Shown: positions 8,457 through 16,536 of the stretch, in pieces
Layout of the letters: each line of letters begins with the position of its first letter
Position numbering within the stretch: the stretch's first letter is position 1
DNA from: Streptomyces orinoci
Lineage (GTDB): Bacteria; Actinomycetota; Actinomycetes; Streptomycetales; Streptomycetaceae
Direction of reading: 5' to 3'
Assembly (NCBI RefSeq): GCF_003121295.1
Contig: NZ_PHNC01000031.1
Span: forward strand, 498,439 to 562,438
Length of the DNA: 64,000 nt
Notes under the pieces: generated by a model
What the model was told of the DNA's origin: nothing
What the model saw: the letters and a program-made list of their open reading frames with translations, nothing else
Database searches by the model: none
Position numbers and translations under genes: made by a program

Positions 8457-8621
8457 TCACTTGATCAGCTGGGTCATAAACTCGCCGACGCTCTTGGCGG
8501 CGTCCGAGATCCCCTGGAACCCTATCTGCACCAGTTCGGCGGCCCGGGCGGGGGAGTGGATGATGGTGTAGGCCACGAAGATGCCCACGGCCCAGAGCGC
8601 GACCCGCCTCGCTTGCGCCAT
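8457..8621 (-). CDS. Conserved 54-residue protein with one hydrophobic helix
   Basis: A 54-residue reading frame starting MAQARRVALWAVGIFVAYTI and ending MTQLIK, with a good ribosome site (AGGGGAGGCAGGA) before the ATG at 8621. Residues 6-22 are hydrophobic and could span or lie in the membrane; the rest is amphipathic. It is first in a two-gene leftward unit with the Dabb gene. Similar short proteins appear widely in Streptomyces as hypothetical proteins. No function can be assigned. Confidence 0.72.
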   Translation of the reverse strand: MAQARRVALWAVGIFVAYTIIHSPARAAELVQIGFQGISDAAKSVGEFMTQLIK

Positions 8622-9214
8622 CGTCGTCCTGCCTCCCCTGGCGGCCGTCTCTCGCCCGTCCCCTCAAACGTGGGCGAGAGTCTAACCGTACATTTGGGCG
8701 AACTTGCTCCCCCGGGGGAGGCGCGTCGCTTCCCTCACGCCATCTTTAAGGACTTAAGGCCCGGAAAGCGGGGTCCTTCGCCCGCTGGGGGCCGTGGTCC
8801 AAGGGCGCAGGATGGAAGCGAGCGGCCGACGGACCTGGCAGGAATCCGGCGGCCCGGGACGACGGCCCCTCTGCGGGGTCCGGCCGCGTGCTTCCCCCCG
8901 AGCGCGGCCGGCACCCGGCGGTCGTCTCCTCGTGAGGGGAAGCGGCTTGTCCCCCCGATGCCGCTTCCCCTCTCCGCTTCTCTTTGCCGCTTTTTGTCTT
9001 TTGGCAGCCCCGGCCCGCGGCCGGGGCTGCCGGCGTTTCCCACACCTTTCCCACGCTCCGGTGAAGGGGCGCCAACGCGCGGGCATCGAGCGCCAGTTGA
9101 CCCTGCGACAGAGGTGAGAACCGCCCACCGCCGGGGCACCAGAAAGACACACGGCCGTCCGAGGGCGTGATCCAGCGCCGTGGCGGACCGGGTGAGGAGA
9201 ACGGTGAGGTTCGC
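8622..9214. other. 593-bp gap without a convincing gene
   Basis: No frame here has a credible start, ribosome site and normal composition; the long frames that cross it are antisense or shifted. It must hold the divergent promoters for the leftward 54-residue gene and the rightward STAS gene. It also contains two strong neighbouring hairpins: GGGGAAGCGGC at 8936-8946 with its complement at 8960-8970, followed by a T-rich stretch, and GGCAGCCCCGGCC at about 9004-9016 with its complement at about 9020-9032. A small RNA ending at the first hairpin is possible. Confidence 0.5.
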
Positions 9215-9592
9215 ATGGGCGGGTACGAGCTCGCCTTCACCATGCGGGAGCGTGTGGCGGGGGGAGCGGTCGCGGTGGAACTGCGGGGAGAGATCGACAT
9301 ATTGGCCGACCAGGAGCTGGGCCCCCGGCTGGAGGCGCTGGCCGCCTGCTGTCCGGACCTGGTGATCGACCTGCGGGCGGTGACCTTTCTGGACGCCAGC
9401 GGGATGCGGCTGCTGCTGCGCACCCGCGACCGGCTGGCCGCCCATGGCGGCCGGCTGCGGGTGGTACGGGGCGGGCCGCGAGTGAGCAGGGTGATCCGGA
9501 TCGCGGGGCTGGGGGCGGCGTTCGAGTGGCTGGACGAGGTACCGGTGACCGCCGGGGGGTGTTCCTTCCAGGAGGGGATCGTGCCTGCCTGA
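9215..9592 (+). CDS. STAS-domain anti-anti-sigma factor
   Basis: A 125-residue protein of the SpoIIAA/RsbV family, which frees a sigma factor by binding the anti-sigma kinase when unphosphorylated. The family core is visible: VAVELRGEIDIL, then DLVIDLRAVTFLDASGMRLLLR, where the serine of DASG (about residue 67) is the expected phosphorylation site. The ATG at 9215 has GGTGAGG upstream; an earlier in-frame ATG at 9167 lacks a ribosome site. It stands alone, about 1.3 kb from sigF, and no RsbW-type kinase is present in the window. Confidence 0.85.
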   Translation: MGGYELAFTMRERVAGGAVAVELRGEIDILADQELGPRLEALAACCPDLVIDLRAVTFLDASGMRLLLRTRDRLAAHGGRLRVVRGGPRVSRVIRIAGLGAAFEWLDEVPVTAGGCSFQEGIVPA

Positions 9593-9633
9593 GGGCCCGG
9601 TGGGCGGGCACGCCCCGTCGGGCGTCGTTCCGC

Positions 9634-12093
9634 TCACGGTGTGGGTAACGGGTGGTGCACGGGCGGGCGTTGTACGCCCCGCAGGGGCATGCCCGGGAGT
9701 GGCGCTGCACCGTGTACGGCGAGCAGTACCCCCGCCGTGCCGGTGGCCAGATCCATGGACAGCCGCTGCAGGCCGGGCAGCGGAAAGGCCGGGCGCCCCC
9801 GGAAGGGTACGGCGTGCAGCGCCAGCCGGCGGCGGTGCGGGGCGAGCTCCGCGGCGGGCGCGCCCAGACCGCCGAGCGCATGGAGCAAGCCCGCCCGCCC
9901 GTCCAGCAACCCGCTGGACAGCACCAGTTCGGGGGTCAGCTCGCACCGGAGCTCGTTCAGCACCCGGCTCAGCCGGGCGTCCGCCCGCTGCCGGAGGTAG
10001 GAGTGCAGGGCGAGAGCGACGCCCGCGCTTCCCCGGTCAAGGGCGGCGGGCCGCCGGCCGGCGTGGAGTTGTTCCAGGTCGCGGTCCAAGGCCAGTCCCG
10101 CCCGGTCCAGTTGGCCTCGGTCGCCGGTGTGGGCGTAGAGCTGGGTGAACAGCAGCGCGGGGCCGGACCAGCCGTACATCAGCCCGGTCCCGGCCGGCCC
10201 GCCGAAGGCGGCCAGCCGCTGGGCGACGGCCAGCGCCCGTTCCTGCTCGCCGAAGTGCAGCCAGCACAGGCCGATTCCGGCCAGCCCGCCGAACAGGCCC
10301 GGGCCGCACCCTCGCAGGTCGAACGCGGCCAGCCGGTCCAGTGCGGCCCGTGCCGCCTCCGGGCGGCCCAGTACGTCCAGCACCCATGCCGTGCCGGCGA
10401 GCCCGTCATAGAGACCGGGACGGGGCCAGGCGGTGCGCCCGGCGGCCCGTATCAGCCAGTCCAGATGGCCGGACCAGGCCGGATACCGGTGGCGTCCGGT
10501 GGCCCACAGGGCGTACAGCACCCCGGCGGCGCCGTACGCCACGGCGGCCGACTGGCGGTCGAACTGCCGTGGGTCGCCGGGGAAGAGCCGGTCCGCCCGC
10601 TCCGGGGTGGCGCTCAGCAGCAGGGCGTCCCGGAGGGCGTCCAGGGTGCGCTCCCGGTGCGACTCCACCGGCCAGGCCGGCTGGGCAGGCTCCTCGGGTG
10701 GCTGTAGCGCGGTACGCAGCCGGGCGGTGAAGGCGGGGGGCAGCGGAAAGCGTTCGGCGGCGAAGTCCAGTAATTGGCGGTGCTTGGCCGGGGCCAGCCG
10801 GAGCAGTGGGGTGAGCGGGACGAACAGGGCGAGGCCCAGGCAGGCCAGCGCATAGCGGTCGGCTTCGATTCCCGGCGGGATCCAGGGTGCGGTGAATCCG
10901 GCGGTGCCCAGGGCAGGTTGGGACGGTTCGTCCAGGGGGCGGGCGGTTTCGAAGTCCACCAGGCAGACGCTGCCGTCCGGGCGCAGCAGGACGTTCCCGG
11001 GCTGGAGGTCACCGAAGCAGATGCCCCGGCCGTGCAGTTGGGCCAGCGCCGCCTCGACGCGGTCGAACACCGCACACGCCCAGTCGGTGTGGGCGGCCAG
11101 TGCACCGGCCGTGGCCCCCGGGAGCAGCAGCGGGTTGTGGCGCTCCATGGCGTCCTGCAAGGGCTCGCCGTCGATGAACTCCTCGGCCAGGAAGAGGTGT
11201 TCCCAGTGCCGGGTGAGCGCGTGGGCCTCGGGGACGCAGTCCAGTCCGGCCAGCCGGCGCAGCATGGCGAACTCGTGCCGGAGCCGGGCGACGGCGTCCC
11301 GGCCCTCCCGGTCGGTGCCGGCGTACGGACGGGCCTCACGCAGCACCACGGTGCGGCCGGTGGCCGGGTCCACGGCCCGGTAGACGCCCCCCGCGTTGGA
11401 GAAGCGCAGGGCGCCCAGCACTCGGTAGGGCAGGGTGCCGGAGCGGGCCCCGGCGGCCTTCAGCGGGCCGGCCAGGAAGTCCGGCACCTCGGCCCAGGGC
11501 GGCACCCGGAAGACGGTGCCTCTGAGGTCGGGGACGGGGGCGCCGTCCGGGCCGGGGAGGGCGGGGACATAGCTGCCGTCGGGGCCGAAGCAGTAGTGGG
11601 GCCGGAAGGCTCCGTAGCGCAGGTACAGCGGGCCGTCGCGCCAGCGCAGGTCGCTGAGGATGTAGGGGCCCGGAACTCCGGCCAGGCGCCGGGAGAGTTC
11701 GGTGAGGGCTTGTTCCAACTGGTCGTTGTCCGCAGGGTAGATGGTGATCAGCTTGCCGCTGGCCGAGCGGGGGGCGCGCTTGGCGTCGGCGAGTGCGGCG
11801 AGGGTGCGGCTGCGGAGGAATTTGAAGGCGGTGCGGTGGGTGGTGCAGTGCGCCCAGACCGTGTCGATGGCTCCGGCCGCCTGGCCGGGGACGGCCGAGA
11901 CATGGATCTTCCAGCCGTGGGTGGGGAGCGGGGTTTGTTCCGGCCGTAGCCGCACCCAGCCGCCGCCTTCCGTGCGGCGCCAGCCGGGTGGGGAAGGGCG
12001 GGTGGCCGCGGCGAAGCGGGTGTTGTGGTCCGGGGTGTGTTCTGGGGCGTCCGCGAATTGGGGGTTCGCGGCCAGGTGGGGCTCGTCGAGCAT
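9634..12093 (-). CDS. Class III lanthionine synthetase-like enzyme (LanKC)
   Basis: An 819-residue three-part RiPP enzyme. Residues about 40-190 match the phosphoSer/phosphoThr lyase (HGWKIHVSAVPGQA, GKLITIYPADNDQ, YLRYGAFRPHYC). Residues about 220-470 are a Ser/Thr kinase with catalytic loop GDLQPGN (361-367) and DFE (380-382). Residues about 510-819 are a LanC-like toroid with its glycine repeats (GLYDGLAGTAW, GLFGGLAGIGL), but the zinc ligands are missing: the usual SWCxG position reads GLMYGWSG and the usual CHG reads LDRGSAG, as in class III. The ATG at 12093 follows GGGAG. It follows the 27-residue precursor gene, whose leader fits this enzyme class. The product cannot be a normal lanthipeptide because the precursor has no Cys. 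Confidence 0.92.
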   Translation of the reverse strand: MLDEPHLAANPQFADAPEHTPDHNTRFAAATRPSPPGWRRTEGGGWVRLRPEQTPLPTHGWKIHVSAVPGQAAGAIDTVWAHCTTHRTAFKFLRSRTLAALADAKRAPRSASGKLITIYPADNDQLEQALTELSRRLAGVPGPYILSDLRWRDGPLYLRYGAFRPHYCFGPDGSYVPALPGPDGAPVPDLRGTVFRVPPWAEVPDFLAGPLKAAGARSGTLPYRVLGALRFSNAGGVYRAVDPATGRTVVLREARPYAGTDREGRDAVARLRHEFAMLRRLAGLDCVPEAHALTRHWEHLFLAEEFIDGEPLQDAMERHNPLLLPGATAGALAAHTDWACAVFDRVEAALAQLHGRGICFGDLQPGNVLLRPDGSVCLVDFETARPLDEPSQPALGTAGFTAPWIPPGIEADRYALACLGLALFVPLTPLLRLAPAKHRQLLDFAAERFPLPPAFTARLRTALQPPEEPAQPAWPVESHRERTLDALRDALLLSATPERADRLFPGDPRQFDRQSAAVAYGAAGVLYALWATGRHRYPAWSGHLDWLIRAAGRTAWPRPGLYDGLAGTAWVLDVLGRPEAARAALDRLAAFDLRGCGPGLFGGLAGIGLCWLHFGEQERALAVAQRLAAFGGPAGTGLMYGWSGPALLFTQLYAHTGDRGQLDRAGLALDRDLEQLHAGRRPAALDRGSAGVALALHSYLRQRADARLSRVLNELRCELTPELVLSSGLLDGRAGLLHALGGLGAPAAELAPHRRRLALHAVPFRGRPAFPLPGLQRLSMDLATGTAGVLLAVHGAAPLPGMPLRGVQRPPVHHPLPTP

Positions 12094-12154
12094 GGGGTCT
12101 CCCGGTGGGGCCGGGTTCGGCGGGGTGGGTTCCCGGTCGCCGGGGGCGGGTGTT

Positions 12155-12275
12155 GTTTTTCGGGGTGCGGGTTGTTCGTGGCTGGTCGCGCCCGCGCGGC
12201 GGAGCCGCATATGTAACCGCCCCGCGCCCCTGGAGGGGGCGCCCCGTCAGCCGGAGCGCCCCTGATGGGGACGCG
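12155..12275. repeat. Second copy of the dispersed GTCGCG/CGCGCCCC element, possible attenuator
   Basis: The segment contains GGGGTGCGGG, GTGGCTGGTCGCG, a GCGGCGGAGCCGC hairpin and two CGCGCCCC/GCGCCCCTGATGGGG-type hairpins, matching the element at 5885-6003. It lies in the 182-base gap between the precursor stop and the LanKC start. Partial termination here would make more precursor than enzyme, a common RiPP design; that role is inferred. Confidence 0.6.
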
Positions 12276-12359
12276 CTAGTCCGCCGCGTCCAGGTTGGTT
12301 GTTGGCCACAGGGTGGGCGCTTCCTCCTCCAGGGCCTGGAGTTCGAGGATGTCCGGCAT
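12276..12359 (-). CDS. 27-residue class III RiPP precursor peptide (LELQ leader, Cys-free core)
   Basis: A 27-residue frame begins at the ATG at 12359 behind a perfect AAGGGAGGTGA. Its first part, MPDILELQALEEE, carries the ILELQ motif that class III synthetases recognise in leaders such as those of labyrinthopeptin and erythreapeptin. The remaining residues, APTLWPTTNLDAAD, contain three Thr and one Trp but no Ser and no Cys. Position supports it: 25 bases after the radical SAM gene and before LanKC, all leftward. Dehydration of Thr and a Trp-centred radical crosslink are possible changes; a thioether ring within the peptide is not. Modification is inferred, but the frame, leader and context are clear. 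Confidence 0.85.
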   Translation of the reverse strand: MPDILELQALEEEAPTLWPTTNLDAAD

Positions 12360-12384
12360 GGTGTTCACCTCCCTTGTGCGGAGT

Positions 12385-13407
12385 TCAGCGGGTCAGGCCG
12401 GGGCGGGCGGCGATGCGGGCCCGTACCTCCGGGGAGCCGAAGTGCAGGTCGATGCGGCGGATGGCGAGGGCCCAGTCCCGCATGGTGCGTACCGGGCGCA
12501 GGGTCTCCACCACAAAGGGGTCGCGGCGCCGGTCCAGGGCCCGTTCCCACAGCCGCATCGGCGGGTCAGTGAGCAGGTTGCCCACCGTGCCCTCGTAGAC
12601 CGGCATGGCGCGGACCGCCCCGTCCGGCTCCACCTGGAGCATGGCGGGCGCGGGCCGGTCGGGGTGCATCATCAGCTCGCGGTTGTCGGTGAAGGTCACC
12701 CGCACCGAGGGCGGGGCCAGCGCGGCGAGCCGGAACAGCCGGGCCGGATGGGTCAGTTCGGCCACCCGTGCGTCGTCCAGCAGCTCGGCCCGTTCGTACT
12801 CCGGGCGGCTGGCCAGCCCGGACGGGACGGCGATATTGAAGGCCAGCGAGCGCAGTTCGGGAAAACGGGGCGCGATCTCGGTGCAGAACCGGTCGAGTTG
12901 GGCCGCGTTGCTGTGCATCACCGTGCAGTCGATGCCGAAGACGAAGGGCCGGCGGCCGTCCTTGCGGCGCCCTGCGGCCATCTCGTCGAAGAGCGCCAGG
13001 GTGGCCATGGCCCGGTCGAAGGAGCCGGAGCGGCCCCGGATCCGGTCGTGCACCCGGGCCGTGGCGCCGTCCACGCTCACCACCACCTCGCCGAAGATCC
13101 GGGCCAGTTCCCCGGGCATCCAGGGCGCGGTGCGCCAGCCGCTGGTGTAGACGGCGGTATGGATCCCGGCCGCCGCCAGCCGTTCCCCCACCTCGAAGAT
13201 CCCCTTCACGGCCAGCGGTTCACCGCCGGAGAGGCCGACCAGCCGGGGCCGCAGCTCGATGATGCCCTCGGTGACCCGGAGCAGGTCCGGCACATCCAGC
13301 TGCCGGGCCGGCCGGCGGCCGGATTCCGAATAGCAGTGGGAACAGCGCAGCGGACAGGCGTAAGTGGTGTCCCAGACGACGACTTCGGGGCCGGATGGAA
13401 GTCTCAT
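12385..13407 (-). CDS. Radical SAM peptide-maturation enzyme
   Basis: A 340-residue radical S-adenosylmethionine enzyme. The cluster-binding motif CPLRCSHC gives Cys18, Cys22 and Cys25, and the SAM-contacting GGEP follows at 61-64. The C-terminal third has none of the clustered cysteines of a SPASM domain, so only one iron-sulfur cluster is expected. The start at 13407 follows CGAGGGA. It is the first gene of the leftward RiPP unit, so its likely substrate is the 27-residue peptide; carbon-carbon or carbon-oxygen crosslinking, epimerisation or methyl-type chemistry are all possible. No RRE domain is obvious. Confidence 0.88.
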   Translation of the reverse strand: MRLPSGPEVVVWDTTYACPLRCSHCYSESGRRPARQLDVPDLLRVTEGIIELRPRLVGLSGGEPLAVKGIFEVGERLAAAGIHTAVYTSGWRTAPWMPGELARIFGEVVVSVDGATARVHDRIRGRSGSFDRAMATLALFDEMAAGRRKDGRRPFVFGIDCTVMHSNAAQLDRFCTEIAPRFPELRSLAFNIAVPSGLASRPEYERAELLDDARVAELTHPARLFRLAALAPPSVRVTFTDNRELMMHPDRPAPAMLQVEPDGAVRAMPVYEGTVGNLLTDPPMRLWERALDRRRDPFVVETLRPVRTMRDWALAIRRIDLHFGSPEVRARIAARPGLTR

Positions 13408-13689
13408 GGATTCCCTCGGATTCCGGATCCGGTTTCGGACTGTTGAGCGCCGGCGCTGTTGTGCGCCGGCTGTTGTGCGCCGGGCGCGGTCCGCGCCGCA
13501 GTCTGACGGGCTCCTTGCGCTGACTCATGACCTGCCGTCAAACTGCGGCCCCCCGTTGCGAACTCCCTCAGTATGGGCGGACGTTGGGGCCCCGGGGGAG
13601 CCCGGTAGCCCCCAGCCGGTTCTGGAGGTTTTCCGCCATATCCGCCTGGAGGGTCCCCTTCTGGACGCCCGGCCCCGGCCGCTTCGATA
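13408..13689. promoter_or_regulatory. Divergent RiPP/two-component promoter region with triple repeat
   Basis: This 282-base region separates the leftward RiPP unit from the rightward kinase gene. It holds three direct repeats of CTGTTG(A/T)GCGCCGG at 13440, 13456 and 13470, spaced 16 and 14 bases, starting 33 bases before the radical SAM start codon. NarL-type response regulators bind repeated half-sites of this size, so these are candidates for the adjacent regulator; binding is inferred. Confidence 0.55.
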
Positions 13690-15756
13690 ATGAGCCGGGT
13701 GGAGAGCAGGGGCTGGCCCATGCGGATCGCCGCGGTGTCCGGCGGACTGTGTCTGGCCTGGGCGGGGCTGATCGGTTCGATCCACCTGGACAGCAGGTTC
13801 ACCCTGCCATGGACGCTGGGCGCGGTGGTGCCCTGCTATTTCGCCGGGCTCTTCGGCTGGTGGTACGCCCCGGCGCACCCGGTGGCCCGCCGGCTGCTGC
13901 TGATCGGCAGCCTGCTGGCGGTCAGCATGGCGCTGCGCTATACCGCGATGCTGCTGTCGCTGGGCGTGGGCTGGGGGCGGGAGGACCTGGAGGCCATCCT
14001 GCCGCCCGCCGAGGACCTGGTCGTCCTGATGGCCAGCGAGGTGATAGACCTCGCGGTGAGCATCCTGGTGGTCCGGCTGCTGGCGCTGCTGCCGGACGGC
14101 CGCTACCGCTTCCCCGGCGAACGGGCGCTGCTGCGCTCGATGTGGGCCCTGTTGCTGCTGCCGGTGGTGCTGCCGCCGGCCGGGGTGCGCGCCGGGACGG
14201 TCGGCTATGTGGTCTTCTACTACCCCGAGGCCTGGTTCCCCGGACTGGGCGCCCTGCTGCTGGTCATCCGCGCGCTGCGGGCCCGGGCGGCCGGGCAGCG
14301 GGACGCGGCCCGGCTGCTCCCGGCCGCCACGGCGGGGGCCGTGCTGTTCCTGGCCCGGGCCTCGGCCCGGCTGTTCCGCACCTGGCAGGGCGAGGACGGC
14401 TTCTTCTATCTGCTGGGCACGGTGCTGGGGGCGCTGCCCTATGTGGTGATCTCGCTCTGTGTGGTCTATGCCGCCTTCCGCTACCGGCTGCTGGGCGTGG
14501 ACATCGTGCTGCGGCCCTCGGTGGTGCATGGCACCCTCTGGCTGATCATCAACAGCTGGTATCTGGGCATGGCGATGACGCTGGGGCTCACCGCCGGGCA
14601 GTATCTGCCGATCGGGCTGGCGGTGCTGATCGCGGTCACCGCCACCGCGCTGTTCCAGCCGCTGCGGGCCCGGCTCAACCGGCTGGCCGAGCGGCGGGTG
14701 TTCGGCAGACGGCTGAGCAGCTTCGAGCTGCTGGTGCAGTTCGGCACCACCCTGGAACACGCCTACGACCTGCGGCGGCTCGCCCCGCAGCTGGCCCTCT
14801 GCCTCAAGGAGGGGCTCAATCTGCGCTGGGTGCGGGTACGGCTGGGCGGCAGCGGGCTGCCCGCCGCGCTGGGCGCCGTGGGCGAGCAACTGCCGGGACC
14901 GCGTGGGGAGTTCCCGCTGTGGTACGGGGACGAGGTGCTGGGCGTCATCGAGTTCGGGCCGCGTACCGACCGGCGGTTCACGCCCGAGGACCACGATGTG
15001 GTGGAGACCCTGGCCCGGCAGGCCGCGCTGGCCGTGCACAATGTCCGGCTGACCGCCGAACTGGCCTCGCGGGTGGAGGAAGTCCAGCGCCAGACCCGGG
15101 AACTCCAGGCCTCCCGGGCCCGTATCGTGCACGCCCAGGACAGCGAACGGCGCCGGATCGAGCGCCGGCTGCACGACGGCATCCAGCAGGAACTGGTCGC
15201 CCTGGTGGCCAAGCTCCGGCTGGCCCGCAACCGGCTGGACCGGGGCGGGGATGTGCTGGCCGCGCTCACCGAGGTGCAGGACGACGCCTACCGGGTGATC
15301 GACGAGCTGCGCGAGGTGGCCCACGGCATCCATCCGCCGGTCCTCACCGACCAGGGCCTGGTGGCCGCGGTCACCTCCTGCGCCCGCCGGATGCCGGTTC
15401 CGGTGACGGTGCACAGCGCGGCCCGGCTGGAGCGGCTGCGGCTGCCGCTGGATGTGGAGGAGTCCGCCTTCTATCTGGTCTCCGAGGCGCTCACCAATGT
15501 CATCAAGCACGCCGCCGCCAACCGGGTCACCATCCGCCTGGCGCTCGGGGCGGGCCGGCTGTCGGTGGAGGTGGCCGACGACGGGGTGGGCTTCGCCGCC
15601 GAGCACACCCGGACCACCGGCGGCCTGGGGCTGACCGGGATGCGGGACCGGACCGAGGCGGTCGGCGGTACCTTGCGGATCACCAGCCGGCCGGGCGCCG
15701 GCACCACGGTGCACGCCCGGCTGCCGGCCCGAGTGAGGGAGGAAGCCGGTGCCTGA
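13690..15756 (+). CDS. Membrane sensor histidine kinase, NarL-class (HisKA_3)
   Basis: A 688-residue sensor kinase. The first about 320 residues hold roughly eight to ten hydrophobic helices; a GAF-like region follows (about 345-460), then a HisKA_3 dimerisation domain with SERRRIERRLHDGIQQEL (phospho-acceptor His495) and a HATPase_c domain with the N box (SEALTNVIKHA) and DDGVGF. It signals to the response regulator gene that overlaps its stop. The start is uncertain: the ATG at 13690 has no ribosome site, whereas the ATG at 13720 has GCAGGGG. It faces the RiPP unit across a shared promoter region, so it may sense conditions for RiPP expression. Confidence 0.88.
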   Translation: MSRVESRGWPMRIAAVSGGLCLAWAGLIGSIHLDSRFTLPWTLGAVVPCYFAGLFGWWYAPAHPVARRLLLIGSLLAVSMALRYTAMLLSLGVGWGREDLEAILPPAEDLVVLMASEVIDLAVSILVVRLLALLPDGRYRFPGERALLRSMWALLLLPVVLPPAGVRAGTVGYVVFYYPEAWFPGLGALLLVIRALRARAAGQRDAARLLPAATAGAVLFLARASARLFRTWQGEDGFFYLLGTVLGALPYVVISLCVVYAAFRYRLLGVDIVLRPSVVHGTLWLIINSWYLGMAMTLGLTAGQYLPIGLAVLIAVTATALFQPLRARLNRLAERRVFGRRLSSFELLVQFGTTLEHAYDLRRLAPQLALCLKEGLNLRWVRVRLGGSGLPAALGAVGEQLPGPRGEFPLWYGDEVLGVIEFGPRTDRRFTPEDHDVVETLARQAALAVHNVRLTAELASRVEEVQRQTRELQASRARIVHAQDSERRRIERRLHDGIQQELVALVAKLRLARNRLDRGGDVLAALTEVQDDAYRVIDELREVAHGIHPPVLTDQGLVAAVTSCARRMPVPVTVHSAARLERLRLPLDVEESAFYLVSEALTNVIKHAAANRVTIRLALGAGRLSVEVADDGVGFAAEHTRTTGGLGLTGMRDRTEAVGGTLRITSRPGAGTTVHARLPARVREEAGA

Positions 15757-16459
15757 CCCCCTGCGTGTGGTGATCGCCGAGGACCACTACCTGGTCCGCG
15801 AGGGCACCCGCCGGCTGCTGGAGGACACCGGTGACGTCCAGGTGCTGGCCGCGGTCGGCACCGCCGGGGAACTGCTGGACGCGGTGGCCCGGCTGCGCCC
15901 CGATGTGGTGATCGCCGACATCCGGATGCCGCCCGGCCACCACACCGAGGGCATCACCGCCGCCCACGCCATCCGGGCCGCCCACCCCGGCATCGGGGTG
16001 GTGATGCTCTCCCAGCACGCCAATGAGCACTATGCCTTCGACCTGTTCCGGCGCGGCACGGACGGTCTGGCCTATCTGCTCAAGGAGCGCATCGGCGAAC
16101 TGGACGAGCTGCTGAGGGCGTTGCGGGAGGTGGCGGCCGGCCGCTCGGTGGTGGACCCGCGCATCGTGGAGGTCCTGATGGGCAGCCACGCCCGCACCGC
16201 GGACGCCCCGCTGGCCGCCCTCACCCGCCGCGAGCTGGATGTCCTGCGGCATATGGCCCAGGGCAAGACCAACCGCTCCATCGCCGAGTCGCTCACCCTG
16301 TCCGAGTCCACCATCGAAAAGCATGTCAACTCCACCTTCGCCAAGCTGGGCCTGGCCGAGGAGCCCCAACTGCACCGCCGGGTCAGCGCCGTACTGGCCT
16401 ATCTGCGGCACGCCCCGGCGCCGGGCCCGGAGGGGCCGGCCGCCTCGGGCGGGGTTTAG
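15749..16459 (+). CDS. NarL/LuxR-family response regulator
   Basis: A 236-residue regulator with a receiver domain (acidic pair E11-D12, phospho-acceptor Asp57 in VVIADIRMP, and the lysine in YLLKERIGE) and a C-terminal LuxR helix-turn-helix (LTRRELDVLRHMAQGKTNRSI, then SESTIEKHVNSTFAKLGL). The GTG start at 15749 lies inside the last codons of the kinase gene behind GAGGGAGGAAG, so the two are translationally coupled. Candidate targets are its own promoter and the divergent RiPP unit, where three direct repeats occur. Confidence 0.92.
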   Translation: MPDPLRVVIAEDHYLVREGTRRLLEDTGDVQVLAAVGTAGELLDAVARLRPDVVIADIRMPPGHHTEGITAAHAIRAAHPGIGVVMLSQHANEHYAFDLFRRGTDGLAYLLKERIGELDELLRALREVAAGRSVVDPRIVEVLMGSHARTADAPLAALTRRELDVLRHMAQGKTNRSIAESLTLSESTIEKHVNSTFAKLGLAEEPQLHRRVSAVLAYLRHAPAPGPEGPAASGGV

Positions 16460-16500
16460 GGCCCAGCGGGCCGGCCCGCCCGGGGGCCGCGGTACGCCGA

Positions 16501-16528
16501 AGGGCCACTCCCGTTGGGGAGTGGCCCT
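16501..16528. terminator. Bidirectional hairpin between the two-component operon and tRNA-Ser
   Basis: A perfect 12-base stem, AGGGCCACTCCC at 16501-16512 with its complement at 16517-16528 and a four-base loop, is followed by TTT on the plus strand. It lies 41 bases past the regulator stop and 8 bases past the 3' end of the leftward tRNA gene, and can serve both. Confidence 0.8.
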
Positions 16529-16536
16529 TTCAACAG

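Noticed and set aside
8735..9946. Long minus-strand frames across the 593-bp gap and the STAS gene
   Set aside because: They lack ribosome sites, are antisense to the STAS gene for half their length and have no recognisable sequence.
13220..13528. 102-codon minus-strand frame just upstream of and overlapping the radical SAM gene, considered as a second precursor
   Set aside because: It is Arg/Pro-rich, has no LELQ leader or Cys/Ser core, and most of it overlaps the radical SAM gene in another frame. The 27-residue frame is a far better precursor.
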